Shown: positions 1 through 8,200, counted from the first letter of the stretch. The stretch is 64,000 bases of DNA from JAAYPI01 sp036734385 (GCA_036734385.1 DAIMYQ010000004.1:40292-104291), one strand, 5' to 3'. Notes: a model not told the origin generated them from the letters alone. Translations and numbers: made by a program.

Positions 1-346
1 TTACTTTGTAAAACATCTCTTTTACCAAAGATTTGTTTTCGGTTGCAGAATCAATGTAACCGGCGAAAACTTCTGCAGCTTCTGCTAGTTTTTCTTTTCC
101 CTCATCGGTGTCAGCATTTTTTGTTGAGAAACGAATGATTATTTTATCAGCAATTTGAATGTTCTTGTATACAAAATTTATTTTTTCGCTGTTTTTATCA
201 TTCGGCATAAAGCCCGAAATATCTTCTTCCAAAGAAATTTTAGAAGCACATATTCCCATTACTCCCAATAAAATAACAAGAAGTGAGATGCGAAACCATT
301 TATGATTCCGCAAAAAAGAATATATATGTAAAAAGAATTCAGTCAT
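1..346 (-). CDS. MMPL/RND-type exporter, N-terminal part (cut by window edge)
   Basis: I translated this by eye from an ATG at 346 reading leftward; about 115 codons remain open to the window edge, so the gene is incomplete at its 3' end. The protein starts MTEFFLHIYSFLRNHKWFRI, has a hydrophobic segment at about residues 18-34, then a soluble stretch with EEDISGFMPND. This is the usual start of MMPL-like RND exporters: one helix followed by the periplasmic porter domain. Its ATG lies one base after the stop of the GT2 gene, so it belongs to the polyketide operon. Exporters of this kind accompany aryl polyene and flexirubin clusters and are thought to move the pigment or its lipid conjugate across the inner membrane. 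The family call rests only on the N-terminus. Confidence 0.7.
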   Translation of the reverse strand, partial: MTEFFLHIYSFLRNHKWFRISLLVILLGVMGICASKISLEEDISGFMPNDKNSEKINFVYKNIQIADKIIIRFSTKNADTDEGKEKLAEAAEVFAGYIDSATENKSLVKEMFYKV

Positions 347-347
347 T

Positions 348-1112
348 CTACTTTTTAGTTAACTTATGAATGAACATAGATGGATATCCGTACAAAATTG
401 CCAAAATAACGAGTACGGTGTTTAATAAACTGATTCTAAAAAAATCCTGAAACGGACGAAAATGTGATACTTTTTCGTCTTTTGGTGGGTAATATACTGA
501 AATTTTTATTGGTCGCATATCAATTCCACGCCAAGCGGAAAAAACCAGCATTTCTAATTCTGCTTCGTATCGATTTGTCCAAACTTTCATGTTTCCCATT
601 CTTTCTAAAGGGTAAAGTCTATAACCTGATTGTGTATCGGGCAAATTAATTCCTGTTTGTAAACGATACCAAAAATTGGAAAATTTATTGGCAAAGGAGC
701 TTCCCCCATCCATATTTGCTTGTTGTAATAACCGACTGCCTACTACAAAAGAATCAGGGTGCTGTTCTATTTCAGTTACAAAATTTACAATGTCTTTGGC
801 ATAATGTTGTCCATCCGAATCAATTGTTAAGGCATAGTGGAATCCTGATGATAATGCCTTTTTGAATCCCGTAGTTAGTGCACTTCCTTTTCCCTTATTC
901 GAAGCATATTCTATAATTTCAATTCTATTGGCATAGGTTTTTAGTAATTCACTTGTAGAATCGGTTGAACCATCGTTTACCACAATAATATCGGCAGTAA
1001 ATTCAAGAATAGAATTTATTACTTGTCCAATCGTTTTTTCATTATTGTATGTCGGAACGACTACTACTATTTTTAAATCACGTAATCGTTCTGCTATAGA
1101 TTTTTCGCTCAT
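348..1112 (-). CDS. Family 2 glycosyltransferase (dolichyl-phosphate-sugar synthase-like)
   Basis: A 254-aa GT-A fold glycosyltransferase. It shows VVVVPTYNNEKTI at about residues 16-28, VNDGSTDST at 45-53 and the metal-binding DSDGQH at 98-103. A hydrophobic C-terminal segment (about residues 223-245) suggests membrane attachment. The reading frame is open back to 1148, but I chose the ATG at 1112 because it overlaps the upstream stop codon as ATGA, a typical coupled junction, and leaves a normal N-terminus. GT2 enzymes of this type are a regular part of aryl polyene/flexirubin clusters and may glycosylate the pigment or its lipid anchor. The sugar donor and acceptor cannot be read from sequence. 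Confidence 0.85.
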   Translation of the reverse strand: MSEKSIAERLRDLKIVVVVPTYNNEKTIGQVINSILEFTADIIVVNDGSTDSTSELLKTYANRIEIIEYASNKGKGSALTTGFKKALSSGFHYALTIDSDGQHYAKDIVNFVTEIEQHPDSFVVGSRLLQQANMDGGSSFANKFSNFWYRLQTGINLPDTQSGYRLYPLERMGNMKVWTNRYEAELEMLVFSAWRGIDMRPIKISVYYPPKDEKVSHFRPFQDFFRISLLNTVLVILAILYGYPSMFIHKLTKK

Positions 1113-1483
1113 AAAATAGTATAAATGGCACTCATTTTTGTAAAACAAGTATCGGCGTTTTCTACGATTAGGTTAGCTGAAATAGTTCCGTCTTCATTTT
1201 TCTTTGAAGTTATTTTGAAGCTTATTATTGTTGTCGAATCTGGAATGATAACTTGCAGAAATTTAACGTTTCGCATTGTTTTCATAAACAGTTTTAAGTC
1301 GTAGTGAGATTCGATCAATTGTTTTAATATCTCAATGATACAAACTCCTGGTGTAATGGGGTTTCCAGGGAAATGAGCATTGTAAATAGGGTGTTTTTCA
1401 TTGAAGGAAACATCAACATCAAAACCTGTTGCTGTATTGCGTTTTCCCTTTATCATATATAAGTTATCTAGCATCATAATCAT
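1109..1483 (-). CDS. FabA/FabZ-like 3-hydroxyacyl-ACP dehydratase (ApeI-like hot-dog)
   Basis: A 124-aa single hot-dog domain. Residues 37-47 read HFPGNPITPGV, the FabZ-type active-site loop with catalytic His37, and CIIEIL around residue 51 supplies the paired acidic residue on the central helix. It probably dehydrates 3-hydroxyacyl-ACP during polyene chain building. Together with the second, divergent hot-dog protein at 7775-8194 it recalls the paired ApeI/ApeP dehydratases of aryl polyene systems. The gene is coupled on both sides: its ATG overlaps the upstream TGA and its own TGA overlaps the GT2 start. An ATG three codons in is also possible as the start. Confidence 0.8.
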   Translation of the reverse strand: MIMMLDNLYMIKGKRNTATGFDVDVSFNEKHPIYNAHFPGNPITPGVCIIEILKQLIESHYDLKLFMKTMRNVKFLQVIIPDSTTIISFKITSKKNEDGTISANLIVENADTCFTKMSAIYTIL

Positions 1484-2082
1484 TTAATAGGCGTAAATGT
1501 GTATGTGATATTATGTTTACTGTTTCTAAATATGATTGTATCATTTGAGTTTCTCAAAATTCCTGTTTCTTCCTTCTCTTTTGCACGGCTGGCAAGCGGA
1601 ATTCGTTTTGCCCATGCAATTCTTCCGGAATTATTCAATTCATATTGAAATTTGGTAGAATTGTAAATAATAAATTGCCTGTTTTCGGGCACATTGGCTT
1701 CCATAAAAATAAAAGCCAAATCAGAGGCAAGCATTCGCTTAATATACCACTTATCCAATTTTGATAGAATGGATAAAATTTTGCAATTGCCTTCACTTGT
1801 TTGAAATGAGAAGCTTTTGATTCCAAATTCGTTCATAAACATTCCTGTAACCGTATCTTGTTTCAGTTTTGCAATTGTGATTCCCGAAATTTGTGCATCT
1901 TTAATAGAAATAGTTGTTCTTAGTCGAAGGTTGGACGAATCGGGGAAAATAAAACAGGATATTTCATTTGCAGAGGTCGAAGAATTAGCTCCATTCGAAC
2001 TGATTTTTTGTGCACATGATGACCCGAAAAGAACTATGTTAATTGATACGAAACAAATCGTCAGAAATCGCTTTGTTGACAT
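1480..2082 (-). CDS. Predicted lipoprotein of the polyketide cluster
   Basis: A 200-aa secreted protein with a basic start (MSTKRF), a hydrophobic stretch and a lipobox-like FGSSC with Cys23, so it is probably cleaved and lipidated by signal peptidase II. The rest is beta-rich with no catalytic motif that I recognise. The start overlaps the end of the LolA-like gene by 44 bases, and its stop forms an ATGA overlap with the next gene. Aryl polyene clusters usually carry a small lipoprotein beside the LolA-like carrier, so by position this may help insert the product into the outer membrane. That role is inference; family membership was not established. Confidence 0.7.
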   Translation of the reverse strand: MSTKRFLTICFVSINIVLFGSSCAQKISSNGANSSTSANEISCFIFPDSSNLRLRTTISIKDAQISGITIAKLKQDTVTGMFMNEFGIKSFSFQTSEGNCKILSILSKLDKWYIKRMLASDLAFIFMEANVPENRQFIIYNSTKFQYELNNSGRIAWAKRIPLASRAKEKEETGILRNSNDTIIFRNSKHNITYTFTPIK

Positions 2083-2683
2083 GCTTGGTTGTAAAATTTA
2101 TAATTGTTTTATCTCCGCCCTGTTCCATCATTTCTATGGTTTGTACTAACCAATCTTTTTTAGAAAATGTAAGAGAAACGGTTGTCATCATTTTCTTCAA
2201 TTCTTTGTCTTTGGGTGTCATTTTCACCACTACCGTATTTTGCCCCACATAATATTGTGATGAAAATTTGTTTTCATTGGTAAGCATTGTTCCGTTTACG
2301 CAACCAATCATTATTTCACTTATTCCTCTGAATAGTTTATTCGTGTTTGCATCAAATTTATCCGTTCTGCTTTCGTTTTTGATTAAAACTTTTCCACCAC
2401 TCAAAATAAAAAGATATTTATAGGGAGTGTCATATTGCCAACGCAAACTGTTTTGTTTTTTGAAGTACATGATTCCTTCAGAAACAAATTTTTCTGCCAA
2501 AACGGATATCTCTTTTTTTTGAGTAAAGTTGCATTGCAAAGAACTAGTTGTTGACGATATCTTTGAAATATTTGATTTAATCTCTTGTTTTTGAGTTTCT
2601 GTTGCTGATTTTAAATTTTCGGCATTTGCTATGCCCGTTGAAAGCAAACAAATCAAGCAAACAATACATTTCACAAATTTCAT
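2039..2683 (-). CDS. LolA-like periplasmic lipoprotein carrier
   Basis: A 214-aa protein starting at the ATG at 2683 (MKFVKCIVCLICLLSTGIAN), a clear signal peptide. An in-frame ATG at 2716 would add 11 polar residues before the signal and overlap the upstream gene, so I rejected it. The mature part shows LolA-family features: an N-terminal SLQCNFTQKKEISVL segment, SLRWQYDTPYKYLFILSG and later LTFSKKDWLVQTIEM. LolA carries lipidated cargo through the periplasm; homologues inside aryl polyene clusters are thought to handle the pigment or its lipid conjugate. The chromosomal housekeeping lolA is not seen in the window, so this copy looks dedicated to the cluster. Confidence 0.8.
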   Translation of the reverse strand: MKFVKCIVCLICLLSTGIANAENLKSATETQKQEIKSNISKISSTTSSLQCNFTQKKEISVLAEKFVSEGIMYFKKQNSLRWQYDTPYKYLFILSGGKVLIKNESRTDKFDANTNKLFRGISEIMIGCVNGTMLTNENKFSSQYYVGQNTVVVKMTPKDKELKKMMTTVSLTFSKKDWLVQTIEMMEQGGDKTIINFTTKHVNKAISDDLFRIN

Positions 2684-2699
2684 AATATAACATTTAAAA

Positions 2700-3056
2700 T
2701 TACTGTTTTGCCACAAAAATTACACCAATCATAATGAGGACAACACCTATCCAACGTGTAGAGGGAATGCTTTCATTAAAAACGACTATGGAAGCAACCA
2801 TTCCAAAAATATAACTGATACTTATCATCGGATAAGCCATACTGAAGTCAAAATGTTTAAGAATATACATCCACAAAATGGTTGCAATGATTACGCTGAC
2901 TCCCGAACAAGCTAACTGCCAATTTACCAATAATCTCTTGAAAAAATCAACAGAGAAATGAAAAGCTCCCATCTGAACAACGGCCAGTTTTAAAAAAATC
3001 TGAGTTATTACTAGAAAAAAACATTGTATGGTTGAAAGCAACAATAATCTTAACAT
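2700..3056 (-). CDS. Small multidrug-resistance/EamA-like membrane protein (4 TM)
   Basis: A 118-aa very hydrophobic protein with about four transmembrane helices and the small-transporter-like segment NWQLACSGVSVIIATILWMY, followed by HFDFSMAYPMIS and WIGVVLIMIGVIFVA near the end. This layout matches half-size drug/metabolite transporters (SMR, ArnE-like). Such proteins work as dimers in the inner membrane and export small amphiphiles or flip lipid-linked sugars. The start overlaps the stop of the chain-length-factor-like gene by seven bases. By position it could move a glycosylated or lipid-linked intermediate of this cluster, but the substrate is unknown. Confidence 0.75.
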   Translation of the reverse strand: MLRLLLLSTIQCFFLVITQIFLKLAVVQMGAFHFSVDFFKRLLVNWQLACSGVSVIIATILWMYILKHFDFSMAYPMISISYIFGMVASIVVFNESIPSTRWIGVVLIMIGVIFVAKQ

Positions 3057-4117
3057 GCTGATAATAGTACTAGTGAATGATCCTTGTTTTGAAAATGATT
3101 ATATAACAAAATGTGTTTTATTTCTTTTTTTGTTTTGCCGGAAAGTATCATATGTGCCGGCATTTCTCCCTTTTGTATACAGCAGGCAGCGGATAGTAAA
3201 CCATACGATGATGCCGTATAATATTGACCGCATAATTGCTTGTAGTATCCAATGGAATCAGCACTAAATAAACTTCCAAGCACCTGTGAATATATTGTAT
3301 CATTTTCTTTGTCGCCATTCATACCCGTGAGACATACATCTATATCCGAAAGTTGTAGTTGACATTCGTTCAAGAAGTTTTTGATTTTTTCTTCTACAGA
3401 TATAGTGGGTTTATAAAACAAATCGAAACCTACTAATTTGGCGTAAGATTTTTCCGATTTTTTGTCCGAAAACAATAAACTAACACTCCCTTCTCCCGCA
3501 AATGAACCTGTAGAATTATTTTGTTTTAGAATTTCCAGGGTGTTTTTTACCTCTTTTTTCCAATAGTCGATACGTCCCAAAATAATAAAATAATTGGGTG
3601 TCATTTCGTCATTTCCAGTCACAAGAGCCGAATGTATCTCTTTTTTTTTGAACAATAAAAGAGCGTCCATTAAGGCATTTTCAAAAGAAACCCCTCGATG
3701 TATATATGTGTTATTGTAACCGTTACAACTTAAATTGATAGCTATTTGTGAGCTGATGGTGTTATGTGTTGATTGAATAAAATAGGTCGGTTGCAAGAAT
3801 TTTTCTTCGTTGCGAATTAGTGCGTCGAGAAATTTTTCGGTGTCTTCCACACAACCCAAGCCTGTCCCTGTAATAATGGCGTCAGGTTTTTTAATTCCTG
3901 ATTCTGCAATGGCTTGTTTTGCCGATACGATAGCCCTTTTTATGATTTTACTCATTCTTCGAGATACAATCGGATCGAAATATTCTTTATAATTTGGTTC
4001 AATACAACGGATATGGGGTTGGCTATATGCAATGGGAAAAAAGATGCCATTCTTGGAAAGTGGTTCCTGAATAGAAATATTTCCTGTTCCATTTATGTAA
4101 ATATCTTCTAATCTCAT
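3050..4117 (-). CDS. Ketosynthase-like chain-length-factor partner, catalytic Cys absent
   Basis: A 355-aa thiolase-fold protein of beta-ketoacyl synthase type. Where active KSs have the Cys in TACSS before the central helix, this protein reads IHRGVSFENAL; my alignment puts Gly142 at the Cys position. The C-terminal HGTxTP and GHxxGA His motifs are not recognisable. It should be non-catalytic and pair with the active KS encoded four bases upstream, like the KS/chain-length-factor heterodimers of aryl polyene systems (ApeO-ApeC). The LSACC stretch late in the protein lies outside the active-site context. It could set chain length. The KS-like fold is seen; the partner role is inference from position and family knowledge. 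Confidence 0.78.
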   Translation of the reverse strand: MRLEDIYINGTGNISIQEPLSKNGIFFPIAYSQPHIRCIEPNYKEYFDPIVSRRMSKIIKRAIVSAKQAIAESGIKKPDAIITGTGLGCVEDTEKFLDALIRNEEKFLQPTYFIQSTHNTISSQIAINLSCNGYNNTYIHRGVSFENALMDALLLFKKKEIHSALVTGNDEMTPNYFIILGRIDYWKKEVKNTLEILKQNNSTGSFAGEGSVSLLFSDKKSEKSYAKLVGFDLFYKPTISVEEKIKNFLNECQLQLSDIDVCLTGMNGDKENDTIYSQVLGSLFSADSIGYYKQLCGQYYTASSYGLLSAACCIQKGEMPAHMILSGKTKKEIKHILLYNHFQNKDHSLVLLSAC

Positions 4118-4121
4118 TACT

Positions 4122-5315
4122 TTATATTTTTGAAAAAACTAATGATGTGTTATTCCCTCCGAATCCAAATGAGTTGGAAAGAATATGTTGTAAATTTATA
4201 TTTTCAATTACATCTAACACAGGAGTAAAAGGAATATTTTCCATTTGGTGTTTGAAATTTAGGTTAGCCGGAATGAAATTTTGTTGCATGGCAATGATTG
4301 AAATCACGGCTTCTATACTACCCGAAGCACTTGTGGTATGTCCGGTATATGCCTTTGTCGAACTTACTTTTGGCGGATTATTTCCAAATACTCGCAAAAT
4401 AGCCTGACTTTCAGACTCATCGTTATTTGGAGTTCCTGTTCCGTGTGCATTAATGTAGTCGATATCAACAGGTTGTAATTCGCTCATTTTAATGGCAGCA
4501 TTCATTGCCAAATAGGCTCCTTGTCCATCCGGAGAAGATGCTGTTTGGTGAAATGCATCGCATGCATTTCCATATCCTGATAATTTACACAATGGTTTTG
4601 CTTTTCGTTCGTTCATTACTTTTTTTGATTCCAAAACCAGAAAAGCAGCTCCTTCACCTAAATTTAAACCCGCACGTGTTTGGTCGAATGGACGACAAGG
4701 CTCACTATCTAAAATTAGTAAGGTTTTGAACCCATTTAAGTGAAACTTGGTAATACATTCACTACCTCCAACAATAGCAATGTCAACAATGCCCGTCTCT
4801 ATTAAATTTGCTCCCAAGATAAAAGCGTTTGCTGCTGATGAACAAGCTGTAGAAGGTGTTGACACATAGCTAAACCCGCCGAAGAAATCGGCAATTTTTT
4901 CGGTACAAGCACCACAGTCATGACCTTCAATATATTCGTTGCGAGTGTCATTGGCAAGAAAATCAAAATAATATAGCTCACTTTTTTCCATACCACCAAC
5001 AGTCGTTCCGTTTATAAAAGCGAGTTTATATGTTCCGTCAAGAGGTAGTTTTGCCTGAGCAATAGCTTCACGTGTTGCGAGCATAGCCATAAGAGCTGTT
5101 CGGTTTACATTTTCACACTCTTTTATGCCCAACATTTGCTTCATTTGTGTTTCGGATAAATTTACCTCGGCACAAGGAAGGTCATGAATGGTATTCAGAT
5201 ACTTAATTTTACCGATTCCTGATTTTTTATGTCGTAATGATGTAGCTGTTTCTTCAATACCGACTCCGATACCGGAAACAATACCCAACCCTGTAATAAA
5301 TATATCTAGAGCCAT
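4122..5315 (-). CDS. Beta-ketoacyl-ACP synthase (FabF-like), active
   Basis: A 397-aa complete ketosynthase. The nucleophile lies in STPSTACSSAA (Cys158), with HGTGTP (His291) and TGHTTSASG (His326) completing Cys-His-His. DQTRAGLNLGEGAAFLVLES is the conserved central stretch. It catalyses decarboxylative Claisen condensation of malonyl-ACP with the growing chain. It sits directly upstream of the Cys-less KS-like gene (4-base gap) and downstream of an ACP gene (18 bases), which points to a KS/CLF heterodimer fed by that ACP. The Ser-for-Ala change in the GHTTSASG loop, where GHxxGAAG is usual, may reflect unusual substrate packing. Confidence 0.88.
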   Translation of the reverse strand: MALDIFITGLGIVSGIGVGIEETATSLRHKKSGIGKIKYLNTIHDLPCAEVNLSETQMKQMLGIKECENVNRTALMAMLATREAIAQAKLPLDGTYKLAFINGTTVGGMEKSELYYFDFLANDTRNEYIEGHDCGACTEKIADFFGGFSYVSTPSTACSSAANAFILGANLIETGIVDIAIVGGSECITKFHLNGFKTLLILDSEPCRPFDQTRAGLNLGEGAAFLVLESKKVMNERKAKPLCKLSGYGNACDAFHQTASSPDGQGAYLAMNAAIKMSELQPVDIDYINAHGTGTPNNDESESQAILRVFGNNPPKVSSTKAYTGHTTSASGSIEAVISIIAMQQNFIPANLNFKHQMENIPFTPVLDVIENINLQHILSNSFGFGGNNTSLVFSKI

Positions 5316-5333
5316 AATTTTTTAAGGCTCAAA

Positions 5334-5591
5334 TTAAATAGTACGATGTTTACTGATGTAGTCAGCCATACAATTGATTGACTTAAATATTTCTTTTCCC
5401 TGATTGGCATCTTGCAATTTTATTCCATAATTTTTTTCCATTAATACGATTAGTTCAAGTGCATCAATAGAATCTAACCCTAAACCTTCTCCAAATAAAG
5501 GGGCATCGTTATCAATATCATCAGGGGTAATTTCTTCTAAGTTCAATACTTCGATAATTTCGCGTTTTAATTGTGCAATTAGTTGTTCCAT
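5334..5591 (-). CDS. Acyl carrier protein 1 of the polyketide cluster
   Basis: An 85-aa acidic helical protein with the phosphopantetheine site GLDSIDALEL (Ser41) and an EGLGLDS lead-in. It starts six bases after the stop of the upstream half-KS gene and is followed by the active KS/CLF pair, so it is probably the carrier on which the polyene chain is extended. It differs clearly from the second ACP at 10216-10467 (GIDSLDFVDI), which suggests separate tasks for starter and extender. The holo form needs a phosphopantetheinyl transferase, which is not encoded in the visible cluster. Confidence 0.9.
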   Translation of the reverse strand: MEQLIAQLKREIIEVLNLEEITPDDIDNDAPLFGEGLGLDSIDALELIVLMEKNYGIKLQDANQGKEIFKSINCMADYISKHRTI

Positions 5592-5597
5592 AGTTAT

Positions 5598-6209
5598 TTA
5601 TGATTTATATAATTTATGAATTATTTCTTGTGTGAAATTTATTGTTCCTTTTTTCTTTTCTACTAACATTAAAAAAGCTTCACAATGTTGGTCAAAAAGT
5701 TCAACCCAGCCCACGATTGCACTTTCCATGTCTTTTTCGACAAATACTTGATTAACATAGTCACGTACAAATCTATCATTAAATTCTTGACTTACAAAAA
5801 AAGTATTTTCTCCGAATATTTTATGCTTGATGGCAATTTCTCCCATCACAATATTCGGAAGTGTATAAACAAAAACCGATGGACTGGGAAAATATTCTTT
5901 GCCGATTGTTTTCTGAAAGGCAATGTCAGTATCAAGAGAAGAGGAATTGTTAGATAAAAAGATGCCCATAGTTTGTTTTAGACTATCTCCATAAAAGGCG
6001 GTGCCTTTTAAAAGCAAGTCAGCAGCTAAAAATCCTGTTTTAGCCAAATAATCCATTTTGAAAAATTTGGGGTATCCGATTTGTTCATGGCGGTACAATG
6101 CTGTTAAAAATTCCGTAGCCGAAAGTTCAGAATTAGCAAAAACAACCTCCCCATTTACTGAGAAACAGTTGTTTTTTATACTACAATATTTGCTGATGCA
6201 CAAATTCAT
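5598..6209 (-). CDS. Half-length ketosynthase-like protein without active-site Cys
   Basis: A 203-aa protein resembling the N-terminal lobe of a ketosynthase: KMDYLAKTGFLAADLLL, then GIFLSNNSSSLDTD (where KSs have the GxxxSTxxG-like strand), IVMGEIAIKHKIFG and SAIVGWVEL (matching the VGGSE strand of active KSs). It ends there, so the whole C-terminal lobe with both catalytic His residues is missing, and no Cys occupies the nucleophile position. The start ATG directly abuts the stop of the KS at 6210. The gene has clean junctions on both sides, so it is not an obvious frameshift remnant; the next frame down is the ACP. I infer a structural or regulatory KS partner. Function unknown. Confidence 0.65.
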   Translation of the reverse strand: MNLCISKYCSIKNNCFSVNGEVVFANSELSATEFLTALYRHEQIGYPKFFKMDYLAKTGFLAADLLLKGTAFYGDSLKQTMGIFLSNNSSSLDTDIAFQKTIGKEYFPSPSVFVYTLPNIVMGEIAIKHKIFGENTFFVSQEFNDRFVRDYVNQVFVEKDMESAIVGWVELFDQHCEAFLMLVEKKKGTINFTQEIIHKLYKS

Positions 6210-7352
6210 TTAACTTATTTTTTTAAGCATACATACTGCATTGCAACCACCAAATCCGGAGACCATTTTAATACAACGGGTTATCTCTTTTGTTTTTGTT
6301 TCTGTAATTATATGTAATGGATGACTAACGCCGCATGTTTCGTATCCTAAACTTTTGATGATTGTGTTTTGCCTTAAAGATTCTGCAGAGATGATTAATT
6401 CCAATAATCCTGCAGCACCAAGTGTGTGTCCAAAATATCCTTTTAAGCTTTGTACCGGAATTTCCGTCATGCCCATTCTCCAAAGGGCTATTGATTCCAT
6501 TTCGTCGTTATAAGGAGTGGCTGTTCCATGAGCATTTACAAATCCTATTTCCTCCGCTTTTCTACCTTTCATTACAGATTGCAACGCTAAAAATAACCCT
6601 TCTCCTGTTCGCGATGGACCTGAAATATGGTTGGCATCATTGGAAATAGCTTCATTTTCAATAGTAATGGTTCCTTTGGGGAGACAGTTTCCTTTATCAT
6701 TGATTTTCAATATTATAGTAGCAGCTCCCTCACCTAGATTTAGACCTACACGGTTTGCGTCAAAGGGTTTACACGCTTTTTGCGATAACGCTTTAAAGGA
6801 TTGAAATCCTGATATAATAAATTTCGAAATAATGTCTGCTCCTACCACAATAACAGTATCGTAATTGCCTGATGTCAGCATTCTTTTAGCAACAATTGTC
6901 GCAGAAATACCTGAAATACATGCATTAGAAACAATAATAGGAGTATTAGGGTTTTTAAAATAGTTCGCAATAACTTGAGCTGAATGCCATAAATAGGCTT
7001 GTTCATTGTTTGTGTCTTGTTCCAAGAAAGCAATATTTCCCTTTGTCGTAGAAAGAATGAAAAGTGTTCTAGAATCAGTTGTGTTTACGAGTGAGTTTTT
7101 TATTGCATTATGAACCGAAAGAATAGCCAGTTTTTCAAATCGAGAACATTCCAAATTTGATATAAGTGCAAATTGTGCATTCAATTTTTCGGCGTCTATT
7201 CGTGAAGCATAAAAGCCTTCGGGAACATCTAATGTATTTTCTTTATAATAATGTAAGCCTGACTTTCCGGATACAACGGCACACATATTTTCCTCAGTAG
7301 TAAAACCAAGAGAAGAAATAATATTGTTTGATTGTATATAAACTGTCGACAT
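6210..7352 (-). CDS. Beta-ketoacyl-ACP synthase, second active copy
   Basis: A 380-aa ketosynthase with nucleophile motif VSNACISG (Cys145), NAHGTATP (His275) and FGHTLGAAG (His309), so the Cys-His-His set is intact. The sequence is more divergent than the neighbouring KSs, and its N-terminus (MSTVYIQSNNIISSLGF) lacks the usual RVVITGxG start. It lies between the thioesterase gene (6-base gap) and the half-length KS-like gene (no gap). It may pair with that half-KS or with the Cys-less factor. The specific elongation step cannot be told from sequence. Confidence 0.85.
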   Translation of the reverse strand: MSTVYIQSNNIISSLGFTTEENMCAVVSGKSGLHYYKENTLDVPEGFYASRIDAEKLNAQFALISNLECSRFEKLAILSVHNAIKNSLVNTTDSRTLFILSTTKGNIAFLEQDTNNEQAYLWHSAQVIANYFKNPNTPIIVSNACISGISATIVAKRMLTSGNYDTVIVVGADIISKFIISGFQSFKALSQKACKPFDANRVGLNLGEGAATIILKINDKGNCLPKGTITIENEAISNDANHISGPSRTGEGLFLALQSVMKGRKAEEIGFVNAHGTATPYNDEMESIALWRMGMTEIPVQSLKGYFGHTLGAAGLLELIISAESLRQNTIIKSLGYETCGVSHPLHIITETKTKEITRCIKMVSGFGGCNAVCMLKKIS

Positions 7353-7358
7353 GGGTAA

Positions 7359-7778
7359 TTATAAAAGTCCGTTATCCTTTTTCCAATTTTCGTAAAATTC
7401 GGGATTATTCCATACCAAGACATAATCTTTGTCTAGAAAAACTTGAATGCTTTTTCCTGTTGCAATTAATGATTTATCTTTTGAATTGAAGATTTTATAC
7501 TCAAAACAAAGTTTGGCGGCTTTGGTTTCTTTATAATGAATTTCAACAATAGCTTTGTCGCCATAGACGAGAGGCTTTTTGTAGCTAAAATCCAGATTGA
7601 CAAGTGGGGCATAATAGCCCTCTCCAAAAATTTTTAGATAGCCGAGATTGTATTTCTTGCCAAATTCCTCGCGTGCGTCTTCAAAATATTTTGCATAAGA
7701 ACCATGCCATACAATTCCCATGGAATCCACTTCGCTAAAACGTACTTCTATTTCTTTACTTGCAAAAAGATTTTTCAT
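7359..7778 (-). CDS. 4HBT/YbgC-family acyl thioesterase
   Basis: A 139-aa hot-dog thioesterase. The active-site helix reads RFSEVDSMGIVWHGSYAKYF with the conserved Asp18 and the following WHGxY, as in 4-hydroxybenzoyl-CoA thioesterase/YbgC proteins. These hydrolyse acyl-CoA or acyl-ACP thioesters in the cytoplasm. In an aryl polyene cluster it could release the finished chain or edit mis-primed ACPs. Its ATG overlaps the TGA of the upstream dehydratase gene (ATGA), implying coupled translation. Confidence 0.85.
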   Translation of the reverse strand: MKNLFASKEIEVRFSEVDSMGIVWHGSYAKYFEDAREEFGKKYNLGYLKIFGEGYYAPLVNLDFSYKKPLVYGDKAIVEIHYKETKAAKLCFEYKIFNSKDKSLIATGKSIQVFLDKDYVLVWNNPEFYENWKKDNGLL

Positions 7779-8194
7779 TGTAACGATATTTTCATTTCAC
7801 ATTCGGCAACTTTTTCTTCGTCAATGGTAACCGCCGCATTAATCAATGTAATATTAAAAACTTCACTTTGTATATTTATCTGAGTGACCATTTTTTCTCC
7901 TATTTTTGGCAAGCGATAAATGCTCAGGTTTTTGATAGATCCTATAAATCCGATTCGTACTTTGCCGGAATTGGCTACCTTGTTGATGTATCCCATTCGG
8001 GCGGCACAAGTTTGTGCTATGTTCTCGATTATTCCCGATTCAATTAGTTGCCCGTCTTTCGAAAATATATTGTCTGCCAACACTTTAAAATCTGTTTTTG
8101 TCATTGTATCGTCACATTCTAATAATCTGTCAATCATTACAAAAGGACGTTGTTGAGGTAAAAGTGTTTGTATGTCTATCTTTGAAATCTCCAT
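7775..8194 (-). CDS. Divergent hot-dog dehydratase (ApeP-like)
   Basis: A 139-aa FabA/FabZ-related hot-dog protein. It has the LLPQQRPFVMIDRLLE start typical of the family and the helix GIIENIAQTCAARMGY with Glu57, but the HFPGxP loop with its catalytic His is replaced by FSKDGQLIESG. The same departure is familiar from the ApeP-type dehydratases of aryl polyene systems, which work beside a canonical partner. Here the partner would be the protein at 1109-1483, where His is retained. The gene precedes and overlaps the thioesterase gene by four bases. I infer a role in dehydration or isomerisation of polyene intermediates; loss of activity is also possible. Confidence 0.72.
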   Translation of the reverse strand: MEISKIDIQTLLPQQRPFVMIDRLLECDDTMTKTDFKVLADNIFSKDGQLIESGIIENIAQTCAARMGYINKVANSGKVRIGFIGSIKNLSIYRLPKIGEKMVTQINIQSEVFNITLINAAVTIDEEKVAECEMKISLQ

Positions 8195-8200
8195 GCAATA

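Noticed and set aside
1..24. TTA at base 1 read as a minus-strand stop codon
   Set aside because: That frame is closed again at 22-24; the real coding frame is offset by one and stays open to the edge.
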